DNA of 64,000 bases from Bisporella sp. PMI_857 (taxonomy: Eukaryota; Ascomycota; Leotiomycetes; Helotiales; Helotiaceae). Location of the stretch: NCBI GenBank assembly GCA_021307315.1, contig JAJSPD010000040.1, positions 124,001 through 188,000 on the forward strand. The letters are read 5' to 3'. The notes beneath the pieces were generated by a model that saw only the letters and a program-made list of their open reading frames with translations, searched no databases and was not told the DNA's origin. A program made the translations under genes and the position numbers. Shown one piece after another: positions 46,140-58,136 of this stretch (position 1 is the stretch's first letter; each line of letters begins with the position of its first letter).

Positions 46140-47689
46140 TGAAAACGCTAAGCTCCGAACTCAGACTGAAGAGCAGATCTCTTCGATTCATTGTTCATTC
46201 TAAAAGTATGGTACGGGGCTCCGGAAAGGGGATAGAAACAACTACCGCAGCCTCGAGAATTATTAACTTATTGATGCACGTAATCTCTACTTGAGCCCAA
46301 TTGGAAAACCGTAACCTGCATGGTGTAACATGGGGCGAATATGAGCCACATTCTACACCGCAGGTCAGTTGATAAGGCTTACGACTTTTGAACCATGTAC
46401 CTAAATAGAAAGACCTGGCGTTTTGGGTGATTACGTTCTGCTTAAGAGCATTTCAGAACACAATTTCGTGGCATGACGCCAGAAACCAGCTATAAGCTTT
46501 CTCTTAACGGCCAGCGGCAAGTGGTAGGACACGTGGTGAAAATATTTATCCTCTTCAAACTTCCATTGATAAAGATTGCTCGCAAGCAGATTTTGATATT
46601 GACATGGTAGCTGGGCGTTCCACTACAGGGGGATATAGATGAGAGGTATGTTATCGCAAGTTGTGGTCGTATATTTCACATGCCTTAGGTTCTGTGGTTG
46701 CACGTAGCATCGAAGCGCATCAGCCTCGACAAGCTGCCATAATTGCCTGATTTACAATATCAGGGTAACAGCCCCCCCCAAAAACAGGAGGAATTCTAGG
46801 CCATTTGGCAGCCATGGAGAGGAAGAACATCCACATACCGTTAGAACCACTCTTTATTTAACCTTCCGTTGAGATCGAGCTATTGTAGCAGCATAACGAC
46901 GAGAGGGCCGTCCACGCCTATTTGGGAAGAGCGGCGTAGCCTAGAGAGTCCTTAATTGAGGACTCGCGCACAACGACGATTGACTGCTGTGCGCAACTCG
47001 TGACCTGCGAAGCTATTATACCAAGGCACCGGATTCTGCCCCCCTGGGAAATAATTCAGGGGTCGCTTAAACAACCGAAAGTAAACAAGTGGATGATAGG
47101 AACTGGTCAGTGTTGAGCGCTCGGTCGGTGGTGCTTCGGCACGGCACATGGCATGAATTGTTCTAACCCCACAATCTCAACCGGCATTGAAACTTCATTT
47201 GGTGGCTGGCGCCGCCATCTGCCCACTGCTGCCCTGGACGAACTTCCCGTTTAGGGCCCAGGTGCGGGTGTTACGTGGTTCCTGCTTTTTTAGCTTGTGA
47301 TTCTAACAAAGCTTGGATAGCCGCAAGGCGCAACTATCCCGCCCACGTTTCTCCAAGAAACATCTTGGACTGGACTTTTGCCCCGGAACAATGGTCGTTT
47401 TCACAAGTCAAGGCCGTGAGGGGTACAGATCTCATCACATCTCGAGGTCCAAAAGGAACATGGATTAGACTTCCCTTTCCGATCACTATGCCGTTACCAC
47501 CAATATCCCCACGTTTTCCTAACCCTTGCTTGCATGGAAAAAAAAAGCTGGGAGATGGGATGAGGCACTGCTGACATGCCCAAAGCGGGTGACTAGGTCT
47601 TTATCTAGATAAGAACCGTCATGTTCCTCTCTCTGGAGCAGGTTTTCCTCCTCAACCCGCTACGAAACTGTTGACCGCCTCCCGCAATC
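46140..47689. other. Intergenic
   Basis: Spacer between the divergent HET and NPP1 genes, about 1.55 kb. No supported ORF. The last 80 bases are C/T-rich and probably contain the start of transcription for the NPP1 gene. Confidence 0.5.
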
Positions 47690-48509
47690 ATGACTGTCTT
47701 GAACTTCCGCCAACTCTCGGTTTCACTCCTCGCTGCTGCTGCGGCGAATGCATCACCTGTTGCAAAGCGGGCAGTGATTGCCCATGATGCGGTTGTGGGC
47801 TTCGCTGAGACAGTTCCGAGCGGTACGATTGGTGACGTGTATGAGGCTTATCAACCTTTCCTGAAAGTGGTGAACGGCTGTGTTCCTTTCCCAGCCGTTG
47901 ACGCTTCTGGAAATACAAGGTATGTTCTCTACCATTCTTCATGCTTTGTGGTAGTAGACTAACACTGATAGTGGCGGGCTCGCACCCACCGGCTCCAGCA
48001 GTAGTGATTGCAGCAGCAGCACCGGACAGATCTATGTCAGGAGCGGTACATCGAACGGTCGATTTGGTGTCATGTACTCTTGGTACGGCTGCCTTGATCC
48101 TACTTACGCAGTCTTCTAATGCAATTCCAGGTATTTCCCCAAGGACTCACCATCCACCGGACTCGGCCACCGCCATGACTGGGAAGGTGTCATTGTCTGG
48201 CTCTCCTCCAGCACAGGAACCAGCGGCTCAAACATTCTGGCCGTCTGCCCGTCGGCTCACGGTGAATTCCCATGTACTACGAGCTTCTCGCTTTCGGGCA
48301 CTGGACCATTAATCAAGTACGAGTCAGTGTGGCCAGTCAACCATTCTTTGGGCACGACTTCCACCGTTGGTGGACAGCAGCCCCTGATTGCATGGGAGAG
48401 CTTGACTGATGCGGCTCGCACGGCGCTGGAGAACACAGACTTTGGTGCGGCGACCCCGCCATTCAGATCGTCAGTTTTTGATTCGAACTTGGCCTCCGCG
48501 ACGTTTTAG
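47690..48509 (+). CDS. NPP1-family secreted protein (NEP1-like protein)
   Basis: Three exons, 47690-47919, 47972-48082 and 48131-48509, give 239 residues. A secretory signal (LSVSLLAAAAANASPV) is followed by KR, a possible Kex2 site. The mature part shows the NPP1/NLP order: NGCVPFPAVD (first conserved Cys), then SDCSSSTGQIYVR (second Cys), then MYSWYFPKD across the second intron, and the heptapeptide GHRHDWE at residues 126-132, the calcium/membrane-associated core of the family. An additional Cys pair lies at CPSAHGEFPC. By family, secreted members bind plant sphingolipids and some permeabilise dicot cells; others are inactive. Whether this one is cytolytic cannot be told from sequence. The gene is uninterrupted, and both introns have GT-AG ends. 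Confidence 0.93.
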
Positions 48510-49208
48510 AGGCTTGAAGTGAGGGGACTTGACGCGGTTTGCGAGGTTCATTGGTCGTGATGAGGTTTGTGACTGGGTATGGGACGAGAATGTCAGTTGG
48601 AATGCTGAGGTTATGAGTGAGGATGACTTGGGATGCGTTCGGGCTGATGAGATACGGAAAGGCAGGGAGCTGTATATATATTACTTTCGGGTGTAGATAT
48701 GACATGAGCGATGGCACATACCAGGGATCAATTATGAGCAAGTATATGTTTACAGGACCTTTACCGCGCAGCATGCTTTTGACGAAGGAAAAACTTTCTC
48801 ATCGTACCAACACAAACGTTTGTTTCTGACTTGTGAGAAATGCTGGCCGCCTAACTATGAGCCGTCCGTTGGTATCATCACCCGAAAAATATATTTAGCG
48901 GGCTTAAGCGAGAGCAACCTTACAGCGATAGCAGGGCAGCGGCGCCGCCTTCGAAAAGCAGGACTGATAACGTATATAGCTATCAGGCCAAGAGGCTTCG
49001 AGGGCAGTAATTTCAGAACGGACATACGTCTAGACTTCTAGGCATGTCTGAGCGTTGATAAGAGGATCGAGAAGGGGAGGGGGGGAAGAGCAAGCATGGG
49101 ATCATGGGTCTTTTCTATGCATTTGATGATCCATTATCTATATTTATACAATGATCCCATTTACATGTTTTTTTGTTCTTTCTCTTTGGGTTCATCCCGT
49201 TGATAGAT
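48510..49208. other. Intergenic between convergent genes
   Basis: 3' flanks of the NPP1 gene (plus) and CCT4 (minus). No supported gene. Confidence 0.5.
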
Positions 49209-51006
49209 TTACCTGGAGAGGGCGATGTCATCCTACGATGAAAAGTTAGCTTTTCTTTGGTTTCGTATAGCGAAGGGGTAGGTGAGTGCTGGATGAGAAG
49301 AATTCTTTGGGATGGGGAGGTTTCAAAAAGACAAAACTCACAATACGTAAAATCATCTTGACCGTCTCGGCCGCTAGCTCGACGGCGCTCGTGCTTACCA
49401 GCAGCGGCTGCAGGACGTTCTCCTCCGCGATGTCGATCTTCACGCCTCCGCTCTTGATGCTCACGCCGGCGTTCTTCTCGCCGTTCTCGTGCTTGTAGCG
49501 CAGCTCCGTAACGACCTTGATGGAGTTTAGGCCGGCGTTCTCGGCGAGCGTGGTGGGGATCACTTCCATCGCGTCGGCGAAGGCTTTCCAGCAGATGGCC
49601 TCGGTGCCTTTTAGAGCCCGCGACTGGCGGGAGAGCTGGGATGCGATTTCGATTTCGGGGGCACCTCCTCCAGCAATGAGGGCCTTCTTCTTCACGAGGC
49701 AGCGGATAACGCACAATGCGTCGTGGAGGGACCGCTCTGCCTCGTCTAAAATCAGTGAGTTCGCTCCACGGCACACAATCGACACGGTCTTTCCAACGCT
49801 CTTTGTTCCCGTGACCTTGACAATCCTTGATCCCGAGCTTTGGCTCTCCTCAATCAGATCTGCTGAACCGAGCTTATCCTCAGTGAAAGAATCGATGTCG
49901 GCGATGGGCTTACAGCCGGTGGATTTGCAGATGAACTCGATCTCGTCCCGCTCAATGTCCTTGATGCACAGGATGTTAAGCTTAGCGAGGAAGTGCAGGG
50001 ATAGGTCGTTGACGGCGTCGCGGAGGATAGACTTTTGAATGAAGAGGACGTTGCATTTTGCCTTTTTAATCTTCTTGACCATGTTCAGCAGGTAGGTGCG
50101 CTCTTCTTTGAGGATCTTGTCCATTTGGCGGTAGTCATTTACTACGATTTGGTTCTCCATCTGTGTTTATGATTAGTGAAATGCTTGGGAAGAGAGATGA
50201 AGACGTACATCTGGCTTTGGTGGTGAGAGCTGGAACTGGATGAGGCCTATCTTTGCCTTCTCCATTCTTATAGGACCTCCGCCGTTCTTAACCACGCTTT
50301 GATTTAAAACAAGCCCTTCCACCATCTCACTGTCCTCAATTGTGCCTCCCACCTTCTTCAATATCCGAATGTTTTTTAGATCAACATTTTCCGCTGTCTT
50401 GATATCGATCGTCTTTGTAATAGCATTCACAGCCATAGGCGCAAGTATATTCGAGTGTTGTGATACGATCTTTGAGCCAAGGGATGTGGTCGCAGCTTGT
50501 AGGAGGGTTGTGGTATCAGTCAAAGACACTGGCACTGACATGTCATGCAGCACTCTAACAGCAGCTGCTGCAGCTCTCTGGAATGACTCCGCAATAATGG
50601 ATGGGTGGATGCCTTTTCCTAATAATCTGTCTGCAGCCCCTAATAAACTTCCCGCAATAACCACTACGGATGTTGTTCCATCTCCTGCCTCTACATCTTG
50701 TGCTGCTGAGAGGTCTACCAACATCTTCGCCGAAGGGTGCAGAACTGACATGCTCTTCAGCATGGTACTTCCATCGTTCGTGATTATGGTTTCTCCTTTG
50801 CCTGATTGTATCATCTTATCCATTCCTCGAGGACCCAAACTCGTGCGGACGGCATCTGCGACTGCTCTGGCAGCTACAATATTCGCCGTCCTAACGGCCA
50901 TAGGCTTTTCCTTGTCCTGCAGCCTGTGTTAGCTATTGTGGAAGCCATATTTCGGGGTTCTCACCTTGAAGGCATTATTGGTCGAGTTTGCTGGAGCGTT
51001 GGCCAT
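49209..51006 (-). CDS. CCT4: T-complex protein 1 subunit delta (CCT4)
   Basis: Four exons on the minus strand, 51006-50965, 50916-50209, 50160-49342 and 49232-49209, give 530 residues, the usual length. The start at 51006 gives [14 protein letters not shown], then DKEKPMAVR after the 48-bp intron. Group II chaperonin motifs are present: [24 protein letters not shown] (residues 92-97, ATP site) and a conserved domain-return region ending VKMILRI, completed by a tiny last exon encoding [19 protein letters not shown] and [18 protein letters not shown] fit the delta rather than other subunits. It forms one position of the eight-subunit CCT ring that folds actin and tubulin in the cytosol. No irregularity is visible apart from the 24-base terminal exon. 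Confidence 0.96.
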
Positions 51007-51843
51007 CTTGTGATAGTCTATTATGATCTGACAAGATGATCTGTACTCTTATGGACGTTGAGGTGGAAATGGGATCTCTTCACGTCTGTCAACAGCTTGA
51101 ACGCGTTCTCATGAATTTTTGGAAAGGCGACGCTAATCCTCGTTGGGATGTCTTGGCGAATATTTACCAATATCAGATGTCTTCGACATAATTTATCAAG
51201 AGCTCAAGCTATAACGATTTGTCATGAATCTTTTTGTTTATAGAACAATTTCCCCGAATACTGGAGATAGACTCCTGAGATAGAAGATGCTCCACCTAAT
51301 TTTCCACATGAAATGGAAGCTTATGCTTGCATGATTACTTAACTCCAAGCAGTTCACTCATTATTATCTATTTGACAAAGTAACTGAATACGATCCAATC
51401 ACCTCTTAGTACTACTTTACAGGAACTCTTGCAATACAAATTTCCCCTACAGTTGTACGCGCGGAAGAGTACCAGTCAGCTCCCATGCCGCTAATGTACT
51501 AATTTCGCTATGCAAGTGTTAAAGGAATAATAAGATCCTGTCGCAAAAGAGATACTATAACCCTAAAGTAGCCTATGGTATGGCAGCTGCAATATTGATG
51601 TCTTGGATAGTACCGCTAGCCTCTTATTTTTGCCATACAATAGCATTTTTAATTGGCAAAAAGGCATCTGTAGAACTAGAGCATTTATGTACTGTACTTG
51701 AGTTCAAAAATTTGTCCCAATGAAGCGATGCTATAATTAGGATGCTTCTACTCATGAATATATATACTAATGCTCCCACCCAAACGCCACGCCCAAGAAC
51801 TTTTCGAACTCCATCTTCCTATGCAGCACTCCAAGCCTCCCCA
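51007..51843. other. Intergenic
   Basis: Promoter side of CCT4 and the 3' flank of SPC2 (both on the minus strand). AT-rich and without a supported ORF. Confidence 0.5.
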
Positions 51844-52570
51844 TTATGCCTTCTTTCCTCTCCTCTTTCCTTTGGGTGCTGGACTTTCACTCTCTTCCAC
51901 ACCAGTACTCTCCGCTAACAAAGCCGCCCACTTCTCATCCATTGTCTTGCTTGGTCCCTCCACCTTCTTAACCTCCTTCTTGACTGCCCTCGCGGGATCC
52001 GCCTTTCCAATGAGCGCCACATTGCTCGCAAGCAGTTCCTGGAAAGGCTGGGCGACAAAATATCCCTTCGCGTCAAACCACTGTCTAAACTCTCCTTCCA
52101 CCTTCCGCGTCACACCCGGGGCATCCTTATTTGCCCATGTTGTGACCTTCAAGTTATATTTTGGAACATGCTTCTTTGTCTCGCTCGCGATCTTAATCCT
52201 TTCCCCACTCTTCAGAGTCCCGTCATACACAGTCCCCTTTTCAACATAGAAGATCCAATAGGTGAGGACGGTGTTTATAAGGGCGTATGTGGCGACAGAA
52301 ATGGCAGTGTAAAACTTGGTGGACTCGAAGCCCCAGGTGTAGTCCCAATAGAAGGTCACGGCGCAGAGAATGAAGGCGGAGTAACCGAGTGCTAGTCGCA
52401 CGTCATTGAGAATGTGCGATTGTTTGAAGGACAGGGAGTTGAGATACGCGGGGAGGGCGTCGTCTGTAGTGTTTTTGAGGTCTAGTTTGTATTAGTATGT
52501 ACTTTAGGAAATTGGTAGAAGCTAACACACCTGACAGCGAATGCACTGAGATTTTCTCTTGAGAAGCCAT
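51844..52570 (-). CDS. SPC2: Signal peptidase complex subunit 2
   Basis: Two exons on the minus strand, 52570-52531 and 52481-51844, give 225 residues. The start at 52570 encodes MASQEKISVHSLS, joined to DLKNTTDDALPAYLNSL. Two closely spaced membrane segments (ALGYSAFILCAVTFYWDY and FYTAISVATYALINTVLTYW) form the hairpin of Spc2/SPC25. A beta-rich cytosolic domain follows (VPKYNLKVTTW, then EGEFRQWFDAKGYF). The tail is Lys/Arg-rich (APKGKRRGKKA), as in other fungal homologues. Spc2 helps the signal peptidase complex discriminate signal peptides and interact with the Sec61 translocon in the ER membrane. It lies head-to-head with EMC3, 240 bases apart. Confidence 0.93.
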
Positions 52571-52810
52571 GATTAGAAGACTTGCTAATACGAGAAGGAG
52601 AACAAGAATTGTGAATGCGGAGAATTGAGGGCTTGAGTTGTCCTTTAAATCCGGCAACGTGAACGTGTCTTGATGGGAAGGCTGAGCCAAGACATCACGG
52701 TGCTCGGGATCATCCGAATTTAGCGTGCACTGCCAACGTCCTGATTTCACACATTGATATTCTACACAACAGCACCAATTGCCCGAAGAGCAGGTGCAGA
52801 ATCGCTCATC
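52571..52810. promoter_or_regulatory. Shared SPC2/EMC3 promoter region
   Basis: This 240-base gap lies between the start codons of the divergent genes SPC2 (minus) and EMC3 (plus). Its size leaves no room for separate promoters, so a bidirectional promoter is likely. No specific factor site was identified by eye. Confidence 0.55.
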
Positions 52811-53812
52811 ATGGCGCAAATACCTATACAGACGATCCATCGGGATCCTCAGCTATTGTATGCCGTCCTCTTGAGAAGCGGTGGAACCGCTGCTAACTGA
52901 TCATCAGCTACTGGATATTGATACCTATCACAATAGTCATGGTACGCATTTCGGGGCTCTGTCTCTGGCCTTGCGTAGTTCTGAATCTAATTTATTCTGC
53001 AGATTCTCACAGGCGTCCTGCGTCACTATGCCACGGTTCTAATGGCCACACCACCTAAGAAACAAGAGCTCGCCGCCATTCGCGAGCAGCGTTCCCTCCT
53101 GCGCGGCATAAACCTGCGCATGAACGGCAACACCGTCTCGCACGCTTCCTTCAACGCCCGCAGAGACTACCTCGTTACTGCCTATGAAGAAGGAGCGTTC
53201 TTGAAGGAGCCCGAGAAGAAGGGACAGGCGGCGCCGAACCCGATGACCGACCCGGCTGCTATGGATGGCATGATGGGCATGATGAAGGGGAACATGATGA
53301 TGATGATCCCGCAAACGCTGATCATGGGTTGGATCAATACGTTTTTCTCGGGATTTGTTGTCAGTAAGTATTTCTAAGGAAGCTGGCATAAGGAAGAATG
53401 CTGATGGGAGATAGTTCGTCTTCCGTTTCCATTGACGATCAAGTTTAAGAGCATGTTGCAAGCTGGCGTCGCAACCAGAGATATGGATCCGCAGTGGATG
53501 TCGTCCATCTCCTGGTATGTGCTCTGCATCTTCGGACTGCAATCTGTATTCAATTACCTGCTTGGAAGTGATAACTGTAAGATCTCCCCTTTTTCGTCTC
53601 CTCACTACCAAATACTAAAATCGTGTTCAGCGGCAAGCCAGACAGCCCAGCAGATGGGACAGATGGGCCCAGGTGCTGGTGCGAACATGTTCGGTCCAGG
53701 ACAAGACCCAGACAAGCAGTTTCAAGCCGAGGCAGAGAACTTGGCTGTTCAAGCACATCACTACGTTCTAGATGGCGTCGAGGATAGGCTTTTGAAGTCG
53801 CTGAAGGTGTAG
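52811..53812 (+). CDS. EMC3: ER membrane protein complex subunit 3
   Basis: Five exons, 52811-52857, 52908-52941, 53003-53363, 53415-53576 and 53631-53812, give 261 residues, the family length. Membrane segments: YWILIPITIVMILTGVL (spanning two introns), then MMMMIPQTLIMGWINTFF and ISWYVLCIFGLQSVFNYLL. The conserved cytosolic stretches RNYLVT-like (ARRDYLVTAYEEG) and PLTIKFKSMLQ, and the C-terminal MFGPGQDP, identify EMC3/TMEM111. It is a YidC/Oxa1-type insertase subunit that helps insert tail-anchored and multi-pass proteins into the ER membrane. The exon order is continuous and there is no break. It is divergent from SPC2 across a 240-base region that probably serves as a shared promoter. 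Confidence 0.95.
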
Positions 53813-54304
53813 GATGGGTATAGAATAGGACCTCGGTTTGAGATATACTTAGAGATCCTGCTTGGGCAAGCAGGTAGATCATTGCATAAAAGATGGGTCG
53901 ATTGTGCGATAGGCTGTGTTGGCTACTACCTCAAGGTGACATGTTGGCTTGTGAAGTTAGAAACCATGCCTCAACCTCTACGACGGAGCACGGAGCAACA
54001 CGCATTACAGTACTTAATAAGATACGGATCTAAAGTACATCACATCTATTATCAAAGTTGAGCATGCCACCTAAGGTTTGCTGAATTAGATCGCAAGAAA
54101 ATGAATCAAATATCCGTTTATAGTGAAGTGTTATTTGGAACACTATGCACTGCTTGCATCATATAAGACTAGTCAACACGGAAGAGTCAATTGAATTTGA
54201 TCCATCCCGTATATATGTAATTTCATCTATCCATATCAAAGCATTTCTCCCACCCAAACGCCCCGCTATGCACAACCCACATCCTCTACCCGTCTCTGTA
54301 CAGC
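53813..54304. other. Intergenic between convergent genes
   Basis: 3' flanks of EMC3 (plus) and MMS19 (minus). AT-rich, no supported ORF. Confidence 0.5.
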
Positions 54305-57300
54305 CTAAGCAGAAGGAGGAATAAGATTGAACCAAGCCAGCTTGCATCGCTGGGCGCGTTCTCTCACAACATTGCTCACATCATCAACCGCGCCATCTAG
54401 CTCCACCATAACCTTGCTCTTCCGTTTCAGCAACGCATTGATATCCACATGCTTCGTGAGCAGCGCCAGGATATCGACAGCGGCAGCACGGCACGCGGCG
54501 TTGCTGTCCGAAGGACTAAAGTACGTGTTTCTTGTGCGATCCGTCATGCGGTTGATTACACTGTCTAGGTGAGACGCTACAACTTGTGGACGAAGAGGGA
54601 TGAGCTTCCGGATGCAGGTTATGCAGGCGAGTTTCGTCCAGTCATCATTTGGGATATTCGTCCCTTCCAGGAGGAGCGGGAGGATTGTCTCCACGTTATC
54701 GAGATATACATCTGGGTCCATGGATGAGAGAATGGCAGTGAGGGCGACGAGGTAACTGTTCTTTACGCCTGGCTCAGTAGTCGAGCGCCATAGTGCGATG
54801 AGATCAGTGACTACGTGGCTGTAAAGTCGACCTTGGCGTAGAGGACGGATTATGGCGAAGTTCTCCTTGCGCAGAACATCAGATTGGTGGAGAAGCATAC
54901 GGAAAGACTGCGCGACTTTGCGACCTAGTTTGGGCTCTGCAATTTTGGCAACCATCAGGTTGAGAAATGCACGGTCTGATGGATCGCAGCGTGCGAGTGC
55001 TGCGGTAGTGTAGTAGGTCAGAACCTGTAGGATGCGCTCCGCAAGGATGTCGTTGTCTGATGTATCGGTTTCTTTAACGATTTCCTCGAGATACTGGGCG
55101 ACCGTGAGATCCTTTTTGCCAGAGGCAGCTCCGCTAGCTCCGAACTTATTGACGAGGAGTTGCAGGAATTGGAGAGCTGCTATTCGAGTGAAAGGGGTGC
55201 TGTTTTCGTCACCCGCGAGTACGTTTTGGATCATTGATATAGTAATGGCTCCAACGTCGAAGCCGAGTTTGTCCTTGTCCTGTACAATAATTAGCTTTCT
55301 ATCTGTATATCCTTTGGTGGAAAGATTGACCTCTCGCCGAAATCCTGCTACCAGAGACTTTGAAAGCACAAGAACCAAACACTTATCTGATGGCCCTTTT
55401 CGTGTGTCGAACTGATTAATGTACGCGCCGGTCGACTCAGGTTCGGATATATTACAAAACAGTGACCATACTCCACTGGATCCCGATGTATCGCCGTTCA
55501 GAAAACTGTTGCTTGGTATAGTCTGATTAGATCTCGTCGCCAAAGTAAGGATATCCCCTAGTAACGAAAGAGCGTGTTGTAATTCTGTCTGATCCTGTGG
55601 GATAGTGAAACCTAGTCCAACATAAGATTCGTTCTCTAGCTTATGATGCTTCACAAACTTTGCAAGAAGCTCTTCCACGACAAACGAGTATGGATGTGTT
55701 GCTGAGTGAGCCGTCAGAGAGCTAGAAGATGCCTCTTGATCTAATGCGGCATCAAACAAGCTCAGACCACGTAATACCGCACCAAGGGCCAGCGAGATGT
55801 AAGCTAATTGATCGAAGCCCAAATCTCTCACAAATTTAAGAAGCTGTTTTTGGAAGATATTGAAAACAGCAAATCTGGGATTCGGATCTTCTTGCCAGTC
55901 TGTATTACAAATTCTTGTACAGGAAATTTGAAGTAAAGCGTCCAAGATGTGGATGGCCAAGTCTTTGTTTGCTTCATCATTAATTGAACTCGGTAATTCA
56001 GACGTGAAATTTGCTAGCGTAATATCGCGGAATCTGCCTGGATCTGCTATGGAGATTTGACTTAGTGCAGTAGTGCTCTCAACCAAGACATCTGAAAGCT
56101 CGTTCTTATCGAGCACGATCTTATTTAACGATTCGATGATTGTGCCTTTCTCCATATCGCCAAGGAACTCGTCGAATGCCATGAGAGAGGCTAACCCCTT
56201 GACAGTCTGAATTCTGAACGCTGGTTGTTCTTTTGGCTGTGTTGTTGCGCTCCAATATACCTCAACAAGTCGATCCTTGAATGGCCGAAGAACATTCTGA
56301 AGCTTTTTCTTGCTTTCAGAAGAATAATCCCGCACTTCTTGGGTGGATTCCTGGTTTGCTAAAGTGGAGGTCACCTCTTCTGCCACATCAATCCGTGCTT
56401 GTAAGATGCGATTAAATACTCCTAACATCGCGGCCTTTTCTGACGTAACGCTTAAGTCATCCCAAAAAGTGAGAAGTGAAGGTAAAATTTTCTTGATCAC
56501 CCAAGAAAATGCCCATGGAGATGACGACCCAATCGCATATATAATTCGGCCTGTTGCAAGCATATAGCGTTGCTTTGAGTCGAGTATCTTTTCTTTGCAC
56601 TCCTTGAGTGTTTCAATGAGAAATCGTGCTGAACTATTGAGCTCATCATCCCAATCGTGAAAATTTGAGCTTAATTTCTGTACCAATGCGTTGATAACTG
56701 TGAGCGAGCCAGATACGAAGTCATCGTTTTCACCGTTCCAGATTTCGAATTTGATAGACTCCCAAACTTTGGGAGCAAATTGAAGCACGGTGGCAAAATC
56801 GTATTGAGAAACACATGCTACCAGAGTGTGAAATACATCCCTCTGCTCAAAGTCAGATTTTCATTTTGCATACAGAGAAAAAACGTACCTTCGTATTAGC
56901 AGAGAGGTCCTGATTGGTATCGAGCATGTCAATCAATCTTGGGAAAGCCTCGGTAGCGTATATGTCATTTGAGACAAAACAGGAAAGCAAAAGAGCTCGA
57001 AGGTGGTCTGGAGTAGGCACGGATGGATCGGTTGCTGCAGTAGCAAGAGTAATTGGGAAATACCGAACGTATGACTCCCAAATCAACATATACGTCTGCT
57101 CATTGAGGGCCCAGGTTTTCCCAAATTCCTCGTAGATACCAAAAAGCACCCGTAAACAAGATGGATCCTTCTCAAATTGAGCCATGGACACAACCCCTTT
57201 GGCAAACTCATCCTTCCCTAGATCACGACTTAACGCTGCTTTATATTTTTTGGATAATAACTCTAAGAGATTGAAAAGTGAAAGGCGGCTGACGGCTTTC

Positions 57301-58136
57301 AAGTCTCTTAACACTTGGCTGCTATCAACATGAAATACCGCTTTCGAAATCTCTGCCTAGATAGAATTAGTAAAATGAAGAGTTGATTTACAGGAAGCCC
57401 TCCGCGAAAATACAAGAGATCGATGATTAGCCCTGGCCCTAAACATGTCGAAAGCAGGCATGAATATTCATAACATGAGTCGCAAATGAAAAATAAAATT
57501 GAACTCAACGCCTTAAAGGGAAGAACTGCATGATTCATGCCGCTGGGTTCATACGCTATCGCCAGGGAGAAACCGTCCCTCTATAGTTGCAAGAACAGCC
57601 AAGCCTTGAGCTGTCTGCTGGATGGCCGCGCGGTAGTGATCCGCGGTTCCAGAACCAGCCAGTCGAGCGATATAGTACTCGACAAGGAGGTGTACTATGA
57701 AGGTTAGTGGTAGGCTACAGAATTAAAATCGAGCATTATACCTTGATGCCTGTCAAGAGCCTGAGGCAGTTCAAGTCGGCCAAGGACAGCAGTGAGGAGA
57801 GCGATGCCTTTCAACATTAGTCTAGCAAGACATTGGCACCGAGCCGTACACTTACCATCACTGATCTGAGTCAGTGGAGCATCCTCAGCAACAAACGGCC
57901 CAAGTTCGCGGACCAGTTGTGCAACACTGAAGTCGCCAAGCTCAATTCCTGATAGATATTAGTTGTATATCATCCTGTATGGTACGGTTATACATACGAC
58001 CAGCAATATCCGTGACGATTGCATTTCGGTCACCAACGGAGGTAGTAACTATGTAATCACGTGGGGTACGATCCTTGTGAGATGGAGGAGTTGCTGGTTG
58101 GAAGGGCGGTGGAGATGGTGTGTCAGTCCCCATCAT
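54305..58136 (-). CDS. MMS19: MMS19/Met18, cytosolic Fe-S cluster targeting protein
   Basis: Six exons on the minus strand, 58136-57998, 57948-57856, 57807-57742, 57694-57555, 57356-56889 and 56842-54305, give about 1,147 residues. The start region MMGTDTPSPPPF is Pro/Ser-rich. The N-terminal MMS19 module contains LVEYYIARLAG, AVLATIEGRFLPGD, the helix RLSLFNLLELL and the hallmark FEKDPSCLRVLF followed by SYVRYFPI. The large last exon is a run of HEAT-type helical repeats through to a C-terminus ending CKLAWFNLIPPSA. MMS19 bridges the cytosolic iron-sulfur assembly complex to DNA-repair and replication apoproteins such as XPD and polymerases. Exons 1 to 4 are short. The intron before exon 5 is 198 bases and has in-frame stops in every reading, so it was treated as an intron. 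Confidence 0.92.

Noticed and set aside
39000..48600. Secondary-metabolite cluster or horizontally acquired island at 39-48 kb
   Set aside because: There is no backbone enzyme, transposon or composition break. Accessory character is shown only by gene types.
57357..57554. Additional MMS19 exon within the long intron
   Set aside because: The open frame inside has no match to MMS19 motifs, and the flanking exons join in phase without it.
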